A stretch of 47,322 nt of DNA from Candidatus Enterocola intestinipullorum (GCA_017694565.1 JADIMR010000049.1:1-47322), one strand, 5' to 3'; counted from the stretch's first letter, positions 10,441-21,148 are shown. Translations and numbers: made by a program. Notes: generated from the sequence alone by a model not told the origin.

Positions 10441-13212
10441 ATGAAAAAACTTTTCCTAATCGATGCCTACGCGATAATCTATCGCGCCTACTATGCCTTG
10501 TTGAACAACATAAGGTTCACCAACAAAGACGGCGTGAACACCGCGCCTGTTTACGGATTCCTGAACACTTTGCACGAAGTCATCAGCAAGGAGAATCCTA
10601 CGCACATGGCCGTGGCATTCGACACAGGAAAGACATTCAGGCACGAGGAGTACGAGCAATATAAGGCTCAACGTGAAAAAACCCCGGAAGACATAACCGC
10701 CGCCATCCCTTTTATAAAGAAGTTGGTACGGGCTTATAACATTCCTGTCATAGAAGCCCCGGGATACGAGGCGGACGACATAATCGCTTCCGTCGCGCGC
10801 AATGCGGAAGCACAGGGATTCGACAGTTACATGCTGACCCCTGATAAAGACTACTGCCAACTTGTGGACGACCATTGCTTTTTATACCGGCCTGTACACG
10901 GGGGCGGTTACGAAATAATGGGCGTTGAAGAAGTAAAGAAAAAATACGGATTCGACGACCCTAAGCAGATGATCGATTATTTGGGGCTTGTCGGCGACAA
11001 GTCCGACAATATTCCGGGGTGTCCGGGAGTGGGAGAGAAAACAGCCGGTACCTTGCTGAAACAATTCGGGACCATTGACAATCTATACGCCAACATCAAC
11101 GAAGTCAAAGGCGCGATCCAAGGCAAACTTTCGGCATACGAGGACCAAGTAAGATTGTCCCGCCGTCTGGCTACAATCAAAACGGATTTGGATTTGCCTT
11201 TTGACGAGAATGCCCTGGCTTTAAAAGATCCCGACCTGCCCGCCCTGAACGCGATTTTGGACGAATTGGAGATGAAATCGCAACAAAAGAAGATCAACAG
11301 TTACTACAAAAAGAATCAGCTCCCCGCGCAGAGCGAGGAAATTTCCCTTTTCGACATGGAAGATTTTGTCCCGAAAGACGAACCCTCCATCGCGAAAAAC
11401 GTCAAATTGCAATCCCTGCAAAACTATCCCCACGATTTCCATATACTGCAAAGCCCCGGACAAGTTGAAAGTTTCTTCAACAAGTTGGCGGAACAAAAAG
11501 AATTCTGCTTTGAAACCGAAACTTCTTCATCGGACGTGTTTTCTTGCGACTTGTTGGGAATCGCTTTCTCGTGGAAGAATTCCGAAGCATGGTTTTTGCC
11601 AATCGATTCCTTCAACCATGACCTGTATGTGGAAAAATTGCGCCCGGTTTTTTCCGACCCCGGCATAAAAAAAATATCCAACGACATAAAAAAATCCTAC
11701 TCCGTTCTAAAAATACAAGGCATCGTACTATCCGGCGGGCTTTTCGACAATACGATTGCCCATTATCTGTTACAGGCCGAATCCCGCCATGACCTTGCAG
11801 CCCTTGCGGAGCTTTATCTCGGTTACGAGCCTGCCGGGTTGGAAAAAATAGCAGGACCGGCAGGAAAAAGACAGAAATCCCTCAAAGACGTGGCATTGCC
11901 CGATCTGGCAACATTTGCCTGCGAAAACACGGAAACAGGATTCCGGCTGTACAAGACATTGCGCGACAGACTTGGGACAGCAGGCGTGGAAAGCTTGTTC
12001 TACAATGTGGAAATGCCCCTATCCATCTGCCTTGCCGATATGGAAATGGCAGGAGTCCGCATAGATTCCGATGCCTTGCGGGCATATTCAGCCACATTGG
12101 GCAAGGAAGCTGCAAGGATAGAATCCCTGATTTACGGATATGCAGGAGAGGAATTGAACATAAACTCCCCAAAACAAGTCGGGGAATTGCTTTTTGACAA
12201 ACTCCAATTGAGCGGCAAGGCAAAAAAAACAAGGAATGGGCAATATTCCACCTCGGAAGAGATTTTGGAAAGCTTGAAAGGACGGCATCCGGTAATATCG
12301 CTATTATTGGATTACCGGCGTATCAAAAAATTATTAAGCACATACGTAGACGCGCTTCCAAGCCTTATAAATCCTGTAACAGGCAAGATACATACTTCTT
12401 ATAACCAAACAGTTACCGCAACAGGACGCTTAAGCTCCGCCAATCCGAACCTGCAAAACATACCGGTACGCGAAGATATGGGACGGGAAATAAGACAAGC
12501 ATTCGTACCCGACAACGGGTGCATTTTCCTTTCAGCCGACTATTCCCAAATCGAACTGAGGCTGATGGCACATCTGAGCGGGGACGAACACATGTGCGAC
12601 GCATTCAAAAGCGGCAAGGACATACATGCCGCCACGGCAGCGAAAATATACAAGATGCCTTTGGACAAAATCACCAAGGACATGCGGCGCAAAGCCAAAA
12701 CCGCGAACTTCGGCATCATATACGGCATAACGGCATTCGGTCTGGCTGAACGGCTTACGATAGGCCGGGAAGAAGCCAAACAACTGATTGACGGATATTT
12801 CGAGAGCTACCCGAAAATAAAACAGTTCATTGACAACTGCATACTGTCGGCACGGGAAAAAGGTTACGCCGAAACCATACTGCACCGTAAAAGATACCTG
12901 CCCGACATTTCATCGGCAAATTCAGTAGTCAGGAAATTCGCCGAACGCAACGCCGTCAATGCTCCCATACAGGGCAGCGCTGCCGACATCATAAAAATCG
13001 CCATGGTAAACATACACCGCAAAATGAAAGAAGCCGGCCTGCGTTCGCAAATGATACTGCAAGTACACGATGAGTTGGATTTCAACGTCTACCCCGACGA
13101 ATTGGAAAGCGTAAAGGAAATCGTACGCGACGGCATGGAGAACGCCGTGAAACTGTCCGTCCCCCTCGTTGCCGACTGCGGCACGGGCAAAAACTGGTTG
13201 GAAAGCCATTGA
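10441..13212 (+). CDS. polA: DNA polymerase I
   Basis: MKKLFLIDAYAIIYRAYYAL 5'-nuclease start; 3'-5' exonuclease-like domain; polymerase motifs SADYSQIELRLMAHLSGD, RRKAKTANFGIIYGI, QVHDELDF. Confidence 0.97.
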   Translation: MKKLFLIDAYAIIYRAYYALLNNIRFTNKDGVNTAPVYGFLNTLHEVISKENPTHMAVAFDTGKTFRHEEYEQYKAQREKTPEDITAAIPFIKKLVRAYNIPVIEAPGYEADDIIASVARNAEAQGFDSYMLTPDKDYCQLVDDHCFLYRPVHGGGYEIMGVEEVKKKYGFDDPKQMIDYLGLVGDKSDNIPGCPGVGEKTAGTLLKQFGTIDNLYANINEVKGAIQGKLSAYEDQVRLSRRLATIKTDLDLPFDENALALKDPDLPALNAILDELEMKSQQKKINSYYKKNQLPAQSEEISLFDMEDFVPKDEPSIAKNVKLQSLQNYPHDFHILQSPGQVESFFNKLAEQKEFCFETETSSSDVFSCDLLGIAFSWKNSEAWFLPIDSFNHDLYVEKLRPVFSDPGIKKISNDIKKSYSVLKIQGIVLSGGLFDNTIAHYLLQAESRHDLAALAELYLGYEPAGLEKIAGPAGKRQKSLKDVALPDLATFACENTETGFRLYKTLRDRLGTAGVESLFYNVEMPLSICLADMEMAGVRIDSDALRAYSATLGKEAARIESLIYGYAGEELNINSPKQVGELLFDKLQLSGKAKKTRNGQYSTSEEILESLKGRHPVISLLLDYRRIKKLLSTYVDALPSLINPVTGKIHTSYNQTVTATGRLSSANPNLQNIPVREDMGREIRQAFVPDNGCIFLSADYSQIELRLMAHLSGDEHMCDAFKSGKDIHAATAAKIYKMPLDKITKDMRRKAKTANFGIIYGITAFGLAERLTIGREEAKQLIDGYFESYPKIKQFIDNCILSAREKGYAETILHRKRYLPDISSANSVVRKFAERNAVNAPIQGSAADIIKIAMVNIHRKMKEAGLRSQMILQVHDELDFNVYPDELESVKEIVRDGMENAVKLSVPLVADCGTGKNWLESH

Positions 13213-13297
13213 TTGCGTTCCCACTAATGGACGGAATGTAATCCTACTGATTATCGCGTATTGCCGGTTATCTGATTACGGCTGGGATGTCTCCACA

Positions 13298-13333
13298 AAA
13301 AAAGCGGAAGAAAATATTTTCTTCCGCTTTTTT
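13298..13333. terminator. Bidirectional terminator between polA and the convergent CoA-transferase gene
   Basis: Perfect palindrome AAAAAAGCGGAAGAAAAT/ATTTTCTTCCGCTTTTTT between convergent genes. Confidence 0.85.
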
Positions 13334-13350
13334 ATAATCAATCGACAAAA

Positions 13351-14847
13351 TCATTGGAATTTTGACCAATCGGTTGTCCTCATGTCTCCCGTTTCCATGA
13401 ATGCCCTGTGCATTCCGAAACAAGCGGCAAGATTGTGCGGAGTATGGCCGTCTTTGCAAAGTGCAAGGTAGTCGCGAAGCATCGGACGATATTCCGGATC
13501 CACGCATTTGTTGATAATCTCTTCTGCCCGCTGCCTCGGCGATTTGCCGCGCAAATCGGCAACACCGAATTCCGTAACCAATATTTTCACCGAATGTTCG
13601 CTGTGGTCCAAATGTGAAACCATCGGGACTATGGAACTGATTTTCCCGTCTTTTGCGGTTGCCGGTGTTGTAAAAATCGAAATATAGGCATTGCGGGTGA
13701 AGTCTCCCGAACCGCCTATGCCGTTCATCATCCTCGTACCCGTTACATGCGTCGAATTTATATTGCCGTAAATATCGGCTTCCAATGCGGTGTTGATGGT
13801 AATCAAACCCAGTCGCCTGATAAGCTCGGGATTGTTCGACAACTCCTGCGGACGCAGAAGGATCTTGTCGTGGAAATAAGACATGTCGTCATATATGCCT
13901 TGCAATACGGGTGCGGTAACAGTAAGCGCACATGCGCTGCCGAATGTAATCCTGCCCTGGCGCATAAGGTCGATGACGGCATCCTGCATCACTTCGGTAT
14001 ACATGGTAAAAGGCGGCACATGGGGATTGTTGCCCAATTCGTACAATACGGCGTTGGCTATGTTGCCGACCCCTGATTGTATCGGCAGGAAAGCGGCAGG
14101 TATGCGTCCCGACTTTATTTCCTGCGTAAGGAACTCGGAAACATTGCGCCCGATACGCATGGTAACTTCGTCCGGGGTATGGAAACTTCCCACCTCGTCG
14201 GGAAGATCCGTCTCCACTATGCCCACGATTTTTGACGGGTCGAGTTTCAATACGGGAGAACCTATGCGGTCCTTTACGGTGTATATCGGGATTTCGCGCC
14301 TTACGGGAGGATCTGCCGGCTCGTATATGTCGTGCATTCCACGCAACTGCTTGCTGTGATGCTTGTTAAGTTCTATTATGACCTTGTCCGCATAACGGGC
14401 GAACGTGGCGACGTTACCGACAGCGGCGGTCAATACCACCGTGCCGTCCGGCTCGATGTCACAAGCCTCGACTATCAGCACGTTGGGACGGGACATGAAG
14501 CCGTAACGCATTTCCTGTGCCAGGTGCGAAAGGTGCATATCCACATAATCCACTCCGCCGGTCTTGTTCATGGATGCCCGCAAATCCTTATTGGACTGGT
14601 ACGGGGTACGGAAAGATACCGCTTGGGCACGGACCAAAGCCCCGTCGACGGAATCGCCCGTGGACGCGCCAGTATAAACTGAAATCTTGAAAGGTTTGCC
14701 TTCCGCATGGAGAGCTTCGGCCCTCTTTGCTATCTCCGGCGCAACGGCCTTGGGCACACCTGCGGGGGTAAACCCGCTGAATCCTACGACATCCCCGTCG
14801 TTTACCAATTGCGCCGCTTCTGCGGCTGTCAAAATCGGGAAATTCAT
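13351..14847 (-). CDS. Acetyl-CoA hydrolase/transferase (succinyl-CoA:acetate CoA-transferase-like)
   Basis: MNFPILTAAEAAQLVNDGDVVGFSGFTPAGVPKAV..., GIGGSGDFTRNAYISIF, LVTEFGVADLRGKSPRQRAEEII. Confidence 0.9.
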   Translation of the reverse strand: MNFPILTAAEAAQLVNDGDVVGFSGFTPAGVPKAVAPEIAKRAEALHAEGKPFKISVYTGASTGDSVDGALVRAQAVSFRTPYQSNKDLRASMNKTGGVDYVDMHLSHLAQEMRYGFMSRPNVLIVEACDIEPDGTVVLTAAVGNVATFARYADKVIIELNKHHSKQLRGMHDIYEPADPPVRREIPIYTVKDRIGSPVLKLDPSKIVGIVETDLPDEVGSFHTPDEVTMRIGRNVSEFLTQEIKSGRIPAAFLPIQSGVGNIANAVLYELGNNPHVPPFTMYTEVMQDAVIDLMRQGRITFGSACALTVTAPVLQGIYDDMSYFHDKILLRPQELSNNPELIRRLGLITINTALEADIYGNINSTHVTGTRMMNGIGGSGDFTRNAYISIFTTPATAKDGKISSIVPMVSHLDHSEHSVKILVTEFGVADLRGKSPRQRAEEIINKCVDPEYRPMLRDYLALCKDGHTPHNLAACFGMHRAFMETGDMRTTDWSKFQ

Positions 14848-15001
14848 ATATTGATGTATTTTAAACTCGGCGTTATTGCAAAACGTCTGCAAAGATAATG
14901 CAAATGGGAACAATGAAGAAATCGGGCAAAGTTAATTTTTCATTGACTGTTGCCGTTGTACGGTTTCATTTAAAAAGAGAATGCGGAACGGCGCCCGGCC
15001 T

Positions 15002-15793
15002 TCACTTCTTTATCTCACTGACAACCCCTTTGCCAAGATACACGGCAAGTTTTTCGGGAGAAATGCCTATGTCCATGCGGCCGCGCTCGGCAAAAGAAAT
15101 CTTGCCCGTTTCTTCCGACACGACTATGACGCCGGCATCCGTCTTTTCGGTAAGACCCAAGGCGGCGCGGTGCCGCAATCCCAGATTCTTGGGCAGAGTC
15201 CTGTCGTGCGACACGGGAAGTATACATCCGGCGGCTTTCAGGGTATCGTTATTGATTATCAGCGCGCCATCGTGCAGGGGCGTGTTTTTGTAGAAGATGT
15301 TTTCTATAAGACGGGCCTTCACGTTCGCATCTATGAGTTCCCCGGTTTCGCAATACATCGACAAATCGGCCGCCCTTTGTATGACGATCAATGCCCCCGT
15401 TTTTGTTTTCGACATGTATTCCACGGCAGCCACCAACTGCTCGATACTGGCCATATTCACTGACGAATCCACCTTTCCGGAAAAGAACCTTTTGATTGTA
15501 CGGACAATGCGCGTGGAACTTTTCTCCCCCAACGTGGTAACGAAAGAACGTATGTCGTCCTGGAACAATATGACGACAAGGATGACACCGACGTTCACTA
15601 TCTTGTTCATCAAGAATCCCAACAATTCCATTTGGAAGACATACGCCACCAACACGTACAAAACGGCGAAAGCCGTTACCGCTACCAGTATGTTCACGGC
15701 CGACGTACCGACTAAAATGCGATATATCTGATAGATGATGACGGCCACTATCAGTATGTCGAATATGTCCTTTATACCTATGAGTTCGAACAT
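15002..15793 (-). CDS. cdaA: Diadenylate cyclase (CdaA type)
   Basis: N-terminal TM segments, DAC motifs LHDGALII and LGLRHRAALGLTEKTDAGVIVVSEETG. Confidence 0.92.
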   Translation of the reverse strand: MFELIGIKDIFDILIVAVIIYQIYRILVGTSAVNILVAVTAFAVLYVLVAYVFQMELLGFLMNKIVNVGVILVVILFQDDIRSFVTTLGEKSSTRIVRTIKRFFSGKVDSSVNMASIEQLVAAVEYMSKTKTGALIVIQRAADLSMYCETGELIDANVKARLIENIFYKNTPLHDGALIINNDTLKAAGCILPVSHDRTLPKNLGLRHRAALGLTEKTDAGVIVVSEETGKISFAERGRMDIGISPEKLAVYLGKGVVSEIKK

Positions 15794-16557
15794 GGCGTTT
15801 TATGGAATTGTCTGTAAATGGCTACGGCTTCCTTGGCCTCTTTTGTGTCATGGACCCTGATTATGTCCGCTCCGCGTTCCAACAGCATACAGTTCAACGC
15901 GGTCGTGGCGTTCAATGATTCACCGGGAGATGTTCCCAACAACTGCCACAACATGCGTTTACGGGAAATTCCCGCCAGGACGGGCAATCCGAATTCTTGC
16001 AGCACTTCCATGTTCCGGGCAATCTCGTAATTGTTTTCCACATCCTTGCCGAACCCGAAACCCGGATCGAGAATGACATCGTCCACTCCCGATTTGGAAA
16101 GGGAGTCGAGTTTTTCCGAAAAGAAAAACAGCATGTCGGACACGCTGCCCCCGTGCGGCCATGTCAGGACATAGGCGGCATTGTGCGCGGCACAGACCGC
16201 GAACATTTCATCGCAACCGCCGGAAACGTCGTTGATGATGTCCACGCCATACCTTTCCAACATTTCACGCGCGATTCGGGGGCGGAAAGTGTCTATCGAC
16301 ACCGGCAATCCGGCATAGCGCCGCATGATTTCCGGCATGAAGCCGAGCAATCGCGACAATTCATCCTCTTCGCTTGCAGGCTCGCCGCCGGGCCGCGTCG
16401 AACAGGCTCCCACGTCCACCATGTCCGCACCTTCGGCAGCCGACAAATCGCAGCGGCTCCTTTCGAAAAAAGAATCCGGAGTCAAGTTTATTATGGACAT
16501 GACTTTGGGAAAGCCGTCCCCGTATAATTTGCCCTTGATGTTTAAAGACTTGTACAA
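15778..16557 (-). CDS. folP: Dihydropteroate synthase
   Basis: MSIINLTPDSFFERSR, DVGACSTRPGG, DIINDVSGG, ILDPGFGFGKDVENNYEI, GISRKRML. Overlaps cdaA by 16 bp. Confidence 0.93.
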   Translation of the reverse strand: MYKSLNIKGKLYGDGFPKVMSIINLTPDSFFERSRCDLSAAEGADMVDVGACSTRPGGEPASEEDELSRLLGFMPEIMRRYAGLPVSIDTFRPRIAREMLERYGVDIINDVSGGCDEMFAVCAAHNAAYVLTWPHGGSVSDMLFFFSEKLDSLSKSGVDDVILDPGFGFGKDVENNYEIARNMEVLQEFGLPVLAGISRKRMLWQLLGTSPGESLNATTALNCMLLERGADIIRVHDTKEAKEAVAIYRQFHKTPCSNS

Positions 16558-16698
16558 AAGCGAAAATATTTGCGGGGCTCATTCAAAAAAGCCCCTTATT
16601 CCCTTTGCAAAATTAGAAAATATCGTCATATTTGCAGGCATTTGGTTAAAAAAACGTTTTTTCTGCCGAGTTACACAATTTTGACACTTAAAATTCGT

Positions 16699-16706
16699 TA
16701 TCTTTG
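16699..16706 (+). promoter_or_regulatory. Bacteroidetes -7 promoter element upstream of the gldJ-like gene
   Basis: TATCTTTG matches TAnnTTTG in the intergenic region, about 54 bp before the ATG. Confidence 0.5.
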
Positions 16707-16759
16707 CAGATAGCTCGAAATATCATTGAACCTTAATTAAATACTTTATAGACGTCATA

Positions 16760-18295
16760 ATGATGAGAAGCACAAAGACTTTCTTTCTGACCGTTCTCGG
16801 TATGGTGGCACTGACCCTCGCCTCCTGCAACAAAAACACGTCCGGCACTACCGGCTGGAAATACAACGATGCCGAATACGGCGGATTCCAGGTTGTGGAC
16901 GGCTACCAGCAGCAAACCCCTCCGGGCATGGTATTCATTCCCGGCGGTACATTTACCATGGGCAGGGTTACAGAAGACATTTTCAGCGAATGGAACAATT
17001 ATCCCCGCCGCGTTTCCGTCAACAACTTTTACATGGACCAATACGAAATATCCAACAGGGATTGGAAAGAATACGTGTATTGGATGGGGCTCATGTACGG
17101 CGGCGAAGTTGCCGAAAAATGCCGTCCCGACTCCACGGTATGGAGGGAAGAACTGGCCTACAACGAACCTTATCTGAATTATTACTTCACACACACGGCA
17201 TACGACATGTATCCCGTTGTCGGAATCAGCTGGGAACAGGCTACCGACTACTGCACATGGCGTAGCGACCGCGTGAACGAACGCATCCTTGTCGAAGAAG
17301 GAGTGATAGACTTCCCCGACTTCGAAGCGATAAGCCAAGACAGCACCAAGGCAGGCAACGATTCCATTGCCAAGGATATGGTTTTCAACACCGGTAAATA
17401 TTTGACTGTATCGGACTACAATCCCGACAGGGAAAAGTCGTCGATGAAAGACGCTTTCGGCAATGTGCGCAAAACCAACATGAACGACGGCCTGCTTATG
17501 CCGAATTTCCGTCTCCCGACCGAAGCCGAGTGGGAATTCGCAGCCTACGGCATACAGTCCGCGTCCGAAATGGAAACATACGAGAACCGCAGGATATACC
17601 CGTGGGACGGTTCGCAAATGCGTAACCCCAACCGCAAAGGCCGCGGAAAAATGATGGCCAACTTCGCAAGGGGACGAGGCGACATGATGGGTGTTGCAGG
17701 CGACGCGAACGACAACGCCACCATAACGGCACCTGTAAATTCATTCTGGCCAAACGATTTCGGCCTTTACAACATGGCCGGCAACGTAAACGAATGGGTC
17801 ATGGATGTTTACCGCCAGCTCAGCAGCGAAGAATTCGAAGAATACAATCCTTTCCGAGGCAACATATACAAATCGCCCGTCAGGGATTCCTCGGGAGTTT
17901 ACCAGTTGGATTCGCTTGGAAGGCTTGACATGGCCGTTGAATACTCGAAGACAGACAGTCTCGCGGCTTACGTGAAACTTGACGTCCGCAACTACGGAGA
18001 CGGCGATGCAGCAAGCAGCTACGACCAAAACCAATGGAAAGCGGTAGTCGATCCCGACGCGGCCACCAAAAAGTTGTACGATGCCGATGAACCCACCGAT
18101 CCCGAATCGATGCTGTCGTCAAAGATTTCAAACACTACCCGCGTATACAAAGGCGGAGGTTGGAAAGACCGCGCATATTGGCTCAGCCCGTCGACCCGCA
18201 GGTATTTGGAACAAACCGAGAAACGTAACGACATCGGTTTCCGTTGCGCCATGGATTGCGTAGGGTCCGACAAGGGCAACAATCCCAAAAATTGA
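16760..18295 (+). CDS. GldJ-like SUMF1/FGE-sulfatase-domain lipoprotein (gliding/type IX secretion associated)
   Basis: Lipobox LASC; MVFIPGGTFTMG, NFYMDQYEISNRDWKEYVYWM, PVVGISWEQATDYCTWRSDRVNE, LPTEAEWEFAA, NVNEWVMDVYR, GGGWKDRAYW...GFRCAM. Confidence 0.75.
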   Translation: MMRSTKTFFLTVLGMVALTLASCNKNTSGTTGWKYNDAEYGGFQVVDGYQQQTPPGMVFIPGGTFTMGRVTEDIFSEWNNYPRRVSVNNFYMDQYEISNRDWKEYVYWMGLMYGGEVAEKCRPDSTVWREELAYNEPYLNYYFTHTAYDMYPVVGISWEQATDYCTWRSDRVNERILVEEGVIDFPDFEAISQDSTKAGNDSIAKDMVFNTGKYLTVSDYNPDREKSSMKDAFGNVRKTNMNDGLLMPNFRLPTEAEWEFAAYGIQSASEMETYENRRIYPWDGSQMRNPNRKGRGKMMANFARGRGDMMGVAGDANDNATITAPVNSFWPNDFGLYNMAGNVNEWVMDVYRQLSSEEFEEYNPFRGNIYKSPVRDSSGVYQLDSLGRLDMAVEYSKTDSLAAYVKLDVRNYGDGDAASSYDQNQWKAVVDPDAATKKLYDADEPTDPESMLSSKISNTTRVYKGGGWKDRAYWLSPSTRRYLEQTEKRNDIGFRCAMDCVGSDKGNNPKN

Positions 18296-18325
18296 AATTG
18301 GCATTAATCAACAGACCATAAATAA

Positions 18326-18361
18326 GATGAAGTCGGAAAAATCCCAAATTCCGGCTTCATC
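18326..18361 (+). terminator. Rho-independent terminator
   Basis: GATGAAGTCGGAA / TTCCGGCTTCATC (one wobble) followed by TTTTA. Confidence 0.7.
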
Positions 18362-18382
18362 TTTTATATTACAAACCATCAG

Positions 18383-19603
18383 ATGATCATCAACGATTGC
18401 GAACTATCCAACGGCTCCCGCCTGCTTCACGTGCGCTGTAAGGGAGATGTTTCCATATTCGGGGCAATGATAAATGCCGGAAGCCGCGACGAAATGCCCG
18501 GTGAGCACGGTTTCGCACACTTGGTGGAACACATGCTGTTCAAAGGAACGACGCATCGCGACTACGCGCAAATCATCAACAGGGTGGAAGACGTGGGCGG
18601 GGACATAAACGCCTTCACGACAAAGGAAGACACCTCCCTGTACACGATATTCCTGAAACGGTATCTGCCAAGGATGGTGGAATTGATATGCGACATGGTT
18701 TTCAATCCCGAATTCACAGACGAAATGCTGCGTCGCGAAACCGAAGTCATAAGGGACGAAATAGATTCATACTCCGACAATCCGATCGAATTGATTTTGG
18801 ACGATTTCGAAGACGTGATTTTTTCAGGAAGCCCGATAGGACACAACATTCTTGGAGAGAAAAGAACGATTTCGGCTGCCACGCGGCAAAAAGTGTCGGC
18901 ATTCTACAAACGCTGCTACACTAACGGCAGAATAACTTTTTTCTGCATGGGAGAATACGATTTCGCGCGTGTACGAAAACTGTTGGAACAACATACTTCA
19001 AGTTCGGGAGCAATCGACAAGGAAGCGTCACGGATGCCGCCGGCAACATACTCGCCGCGCAAACTGCACCTTAAAAAGCGCACACAACAAATACACTGCG
19101 TTTTGGGCAACCGCGCCTACCGTGCGACGGACGAACGCCGCCCCGCCCTTGCCCTGCTCAACAACTTATTGGGTGGCAACTGCCTTAGCAGCAGGTTGAA
19201 CATGAGTTTAAGGGAAAACCATGGTTTGGTGTATACCGTGGAATCGCAGTATACGCCTTACAGCGATACCGGTAATTGGAACATATACATGGGGGCGGAC
19301 AGGTCCGACATCTGCAAGGCCGTAAGCCTTGCAAAGTCCGAATTGTCGAAACTATGCGAAAACCGCCTGTCGGAAAAAGAACTGTCCAAGGCGAAAAGGA
19401 AATTCCTTGCGCAGATGACCTTGGGCGGAGAGGTAAAGGAGAACTGGATTTTGGCCGCCGTGCGGCAATACACGGAATACGGGCATATTTTTGAAAAAAA
19501 CGAAGCCGAGGCTGCCGTAAATTCGATAAGCCCGGAACTATTGCGCGAAGTGGCCTGCGACATTTTCGATGAAAACAAAATCTCAGAACTGTATTACGAA
19601 TGA
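18383..19603 (+). CDS. M16 family zinc peptidase
   Basis: HxxEH inverted zinc motif in GEHGFAHLVEHMLFKGT; RREtevIrdEI; LGGNCLSSRLNMSLRENHGLVYTV. Confidence 0.92.
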   Translation: MIINDCELSNGSRLLHVRCKGDVSIFGAMINAGSRDEMPGEHGFAHLVEHMLFKGTTHRDYAQIINRVEDVGGDINAFTTKEDTSLYTIFLKRYLPRMVELICDMVFNPEFTDEMLRRETEVIRDEIDSYSDNPIELILDDFEDVIFSGSPIGHNILGEKRTISAATRQKVSAFYKRCYTNGRITFFCMGEYDFARVRKLLEQHTSSSGAIDKEASRMPPATYSPRKLHLKKRTQQIHCVLGNRAYRATDERRPALALLNNLLGGNCLSSRLNMSLRENHGLVYTVESQYTPYSDTGNWNIYMGADRSDICKAVSLAKSELSKLCENRLSEKELSKAKRKFLAQMTLGGEVKENWILAAVRQYTEYGHIFEKNEAEAAVNSISPELLREVACDIFDENKISELYYE

Positions 19604-20232
19604 GCGAAGAATTGGAACAATATGTAATAGATCATTCCGTGGAAGAACTTCCGCTGTTGAAACAACTGTCCCGCGAAGCGAATGTCAAACTTTTGCACGG
19701 ACGAATGGTTTCGGGACATATCCAAGGCCGGTTGTTGTCGGCGGTGGCACACATGATAAAGCCGGACCGCATACTTGAAATAGGCACGTATGTGGGATAT
19801 TCCGCAATCTGCCTTGCGGAAGGTTTGCCGGAAAACGGGAAACTCATAACCATAGACAAGGACGACGAAATCGAAGACATGGCCCGCTCGTACTTGGAAC
19901 GCTGCGACAATGCCGGCAAGATTGATTTCATAATAGGCGATGCCTTGAAAATAATTCCCGGATTGGATGAAACTTTCAATTTGGTATTCATAGACGGGGA
20001 CAAACGACAGTACAATGAATATTACGATGCCGTATTCGACAAAGTGCCGTCCGGTGGATTCATCTTGGCAGACAACACCTTGTGGAACGGCAAACTGCTG
20101 CACGACGTGGCATCGAACGACCACATGAGCAAGGGACTGGTAGCATTCAACGACCGGATTGTCAATGACAAGCGCGTTGAGACTTTCATGCTTCCGCTCA
20201 GGGACGGCATTACATTCATACGGAAACTTTGA
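19600..20232 (+). CDS. Class I SAM-dependent O-methyltransferase
   Basis: ILEIGTYVGYSAICLAEGLPENGKLITIDKD, FIDGDKRQYNEYYDAV; overlaps previous stop by ATGA. Confidence 0.9.
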   Translation: MSEELEQYVIDHSVEELPLLKQLSREANVKLLHGRMVSGHIQGRLLSAVAHMIKPDRILEIGTYVGYSAICLAEGLPENGKLITIDKDDEIEDMARSYLERCDNAGKIDFIIGDALKIIPGLDETFNLVFIDGDKRQYNEYYDAVFDKVPSGGFILADNTLWNGKLLHDVASNDHMSKGLVAFNDRIVNDKRVETFMLPLRDGITFIRKL

Positions 20233-20267
20233 AAACCACAGGCATATACAAAAACACAAGGACGCAA

Positions 20268-20894
20268 ATGAAAAAAGCTATCATAGCATCGATACTGTGC
20301 CTTTCGTCCATTTGGACAGGCATGGCGCAAAGCAAGGGCGACATGGCGTTGGGCGGAGACTTGGGGCTAAGCACTACGCAAATGATACACACCAAGGAAG
20401 CAGGCGGTTATTACCTCAACCAGACACAACATTACGGCACCACGTTTACCATAGCCCCGAAGTTCAGCTATTTCGCCGCCGACAATTTCGAAATGGATTT
20501 AAGCGTAGGCTACACCTTGTCCGGCGATTTCTTCGGCGATGGTGAATTCATGCACGTTTTGGACGGTTCGATAGGTATGCACTACTACGTCCATATCATA
20601 CGCGACCGGTTCTTCTACACGCCCGGCTTCAATTTGTCGTTCGGCGGGGTAAAGAGCGTGGAGGTGCGCGACAACGGGGAACGCTTCAGCCAGGACGGTA
20701 TGCCTTTCGTGTTCGGGGCGGATTTGGAATTGGGACGTTTTGAATTCAAAGCAAATCGACATTGGGGATTTTCGGCAAATTTGCTTACTTTGCAAATTGC
20801 AACCACGACGGGAATTACCGCATACGACCGTTCTACTTCGATAGGAGTGAACCTCAATTGCGGTATCACGCTCGGCACCATGTATTATTTTTAA
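20268..20894 (+). CDS. Outer membrane beta-barrel protein
   Basis: Signal peptide MKKAIIASILCLSSIWTGMAQ, alternating beta-strand pattern, C-terminal aromatic residues (TLGTMYYF). Confidence 0.75.
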   Translation: MKKAIIASILCLSSIWTGMAQSKGDMALGGDLGLSTTQMIHTKEAGGYYLNQTQHYGTTFTIAPKFSYFAADNFEMDLSVGYTLSGDFFGDGEFMHVLDGSIGMHYYVHIIRDRFFYTPGFNLSFGGVKSVEVRDNGERFSQDGMPFVFGADLELGRFEFKANRHWGFSANLLTLQIATTTGITAYDRSTSIGVNLNCGITLGTMYYF

Positions 20895-20971
20895 GATGAA
20901 TCCGGTATCAGATTCCAGCAAGCGGCTTCGCCGCTTTGATTGGTGCATAAGACAACATCTGTAACCTGCCA

Positions 20972-21015
20972 CGGTAACAAGCGTTGTTAATTCTAAATTT
21001 TTAATTATACATTAA
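20972..21015 (+). repeat. AT-rich dispersed repeat copy (GGTAAC..AGCGTT..TAAATTTTTAATTA)
   Basis: Similar sequences at 6503-6538 (reverse) and 40581-40640. Confidence 0.45.
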
Positions 21016-21033
21016 TAGAAACCACTGCAAGCT

Positions 21034-21094
21034 GAAAATTCGTGCAAGCCGAATTTTCGTGCCAGCGAGAGCATGAACAACTGAATTTGTTCAT
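21034..21094. repeat. Tandem intergenic hairpins
   Basis: GAAAATTCG-tgcaagc-CGAATTTTC and ATGAACAA-ctgaat-TTGTTCAT. Confidence 0.7.
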
Positions 21095-21148
21095 AGCCGG
21101 GCGCAGCCGAAAATGAGCGGAGCTAAACCTGTAACCAGAATAACTAAT

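Noticed and set aside
13298-13333. 36-bp perfect palindrome
   Set aside because: Fully explained as a bidirectional terminator between convergent polA and CoA-transferase genes.
16733-17617. 294-aa minus-strand ORF
   Set aside because: Antisense to the strongly supported GldJ-like gene.
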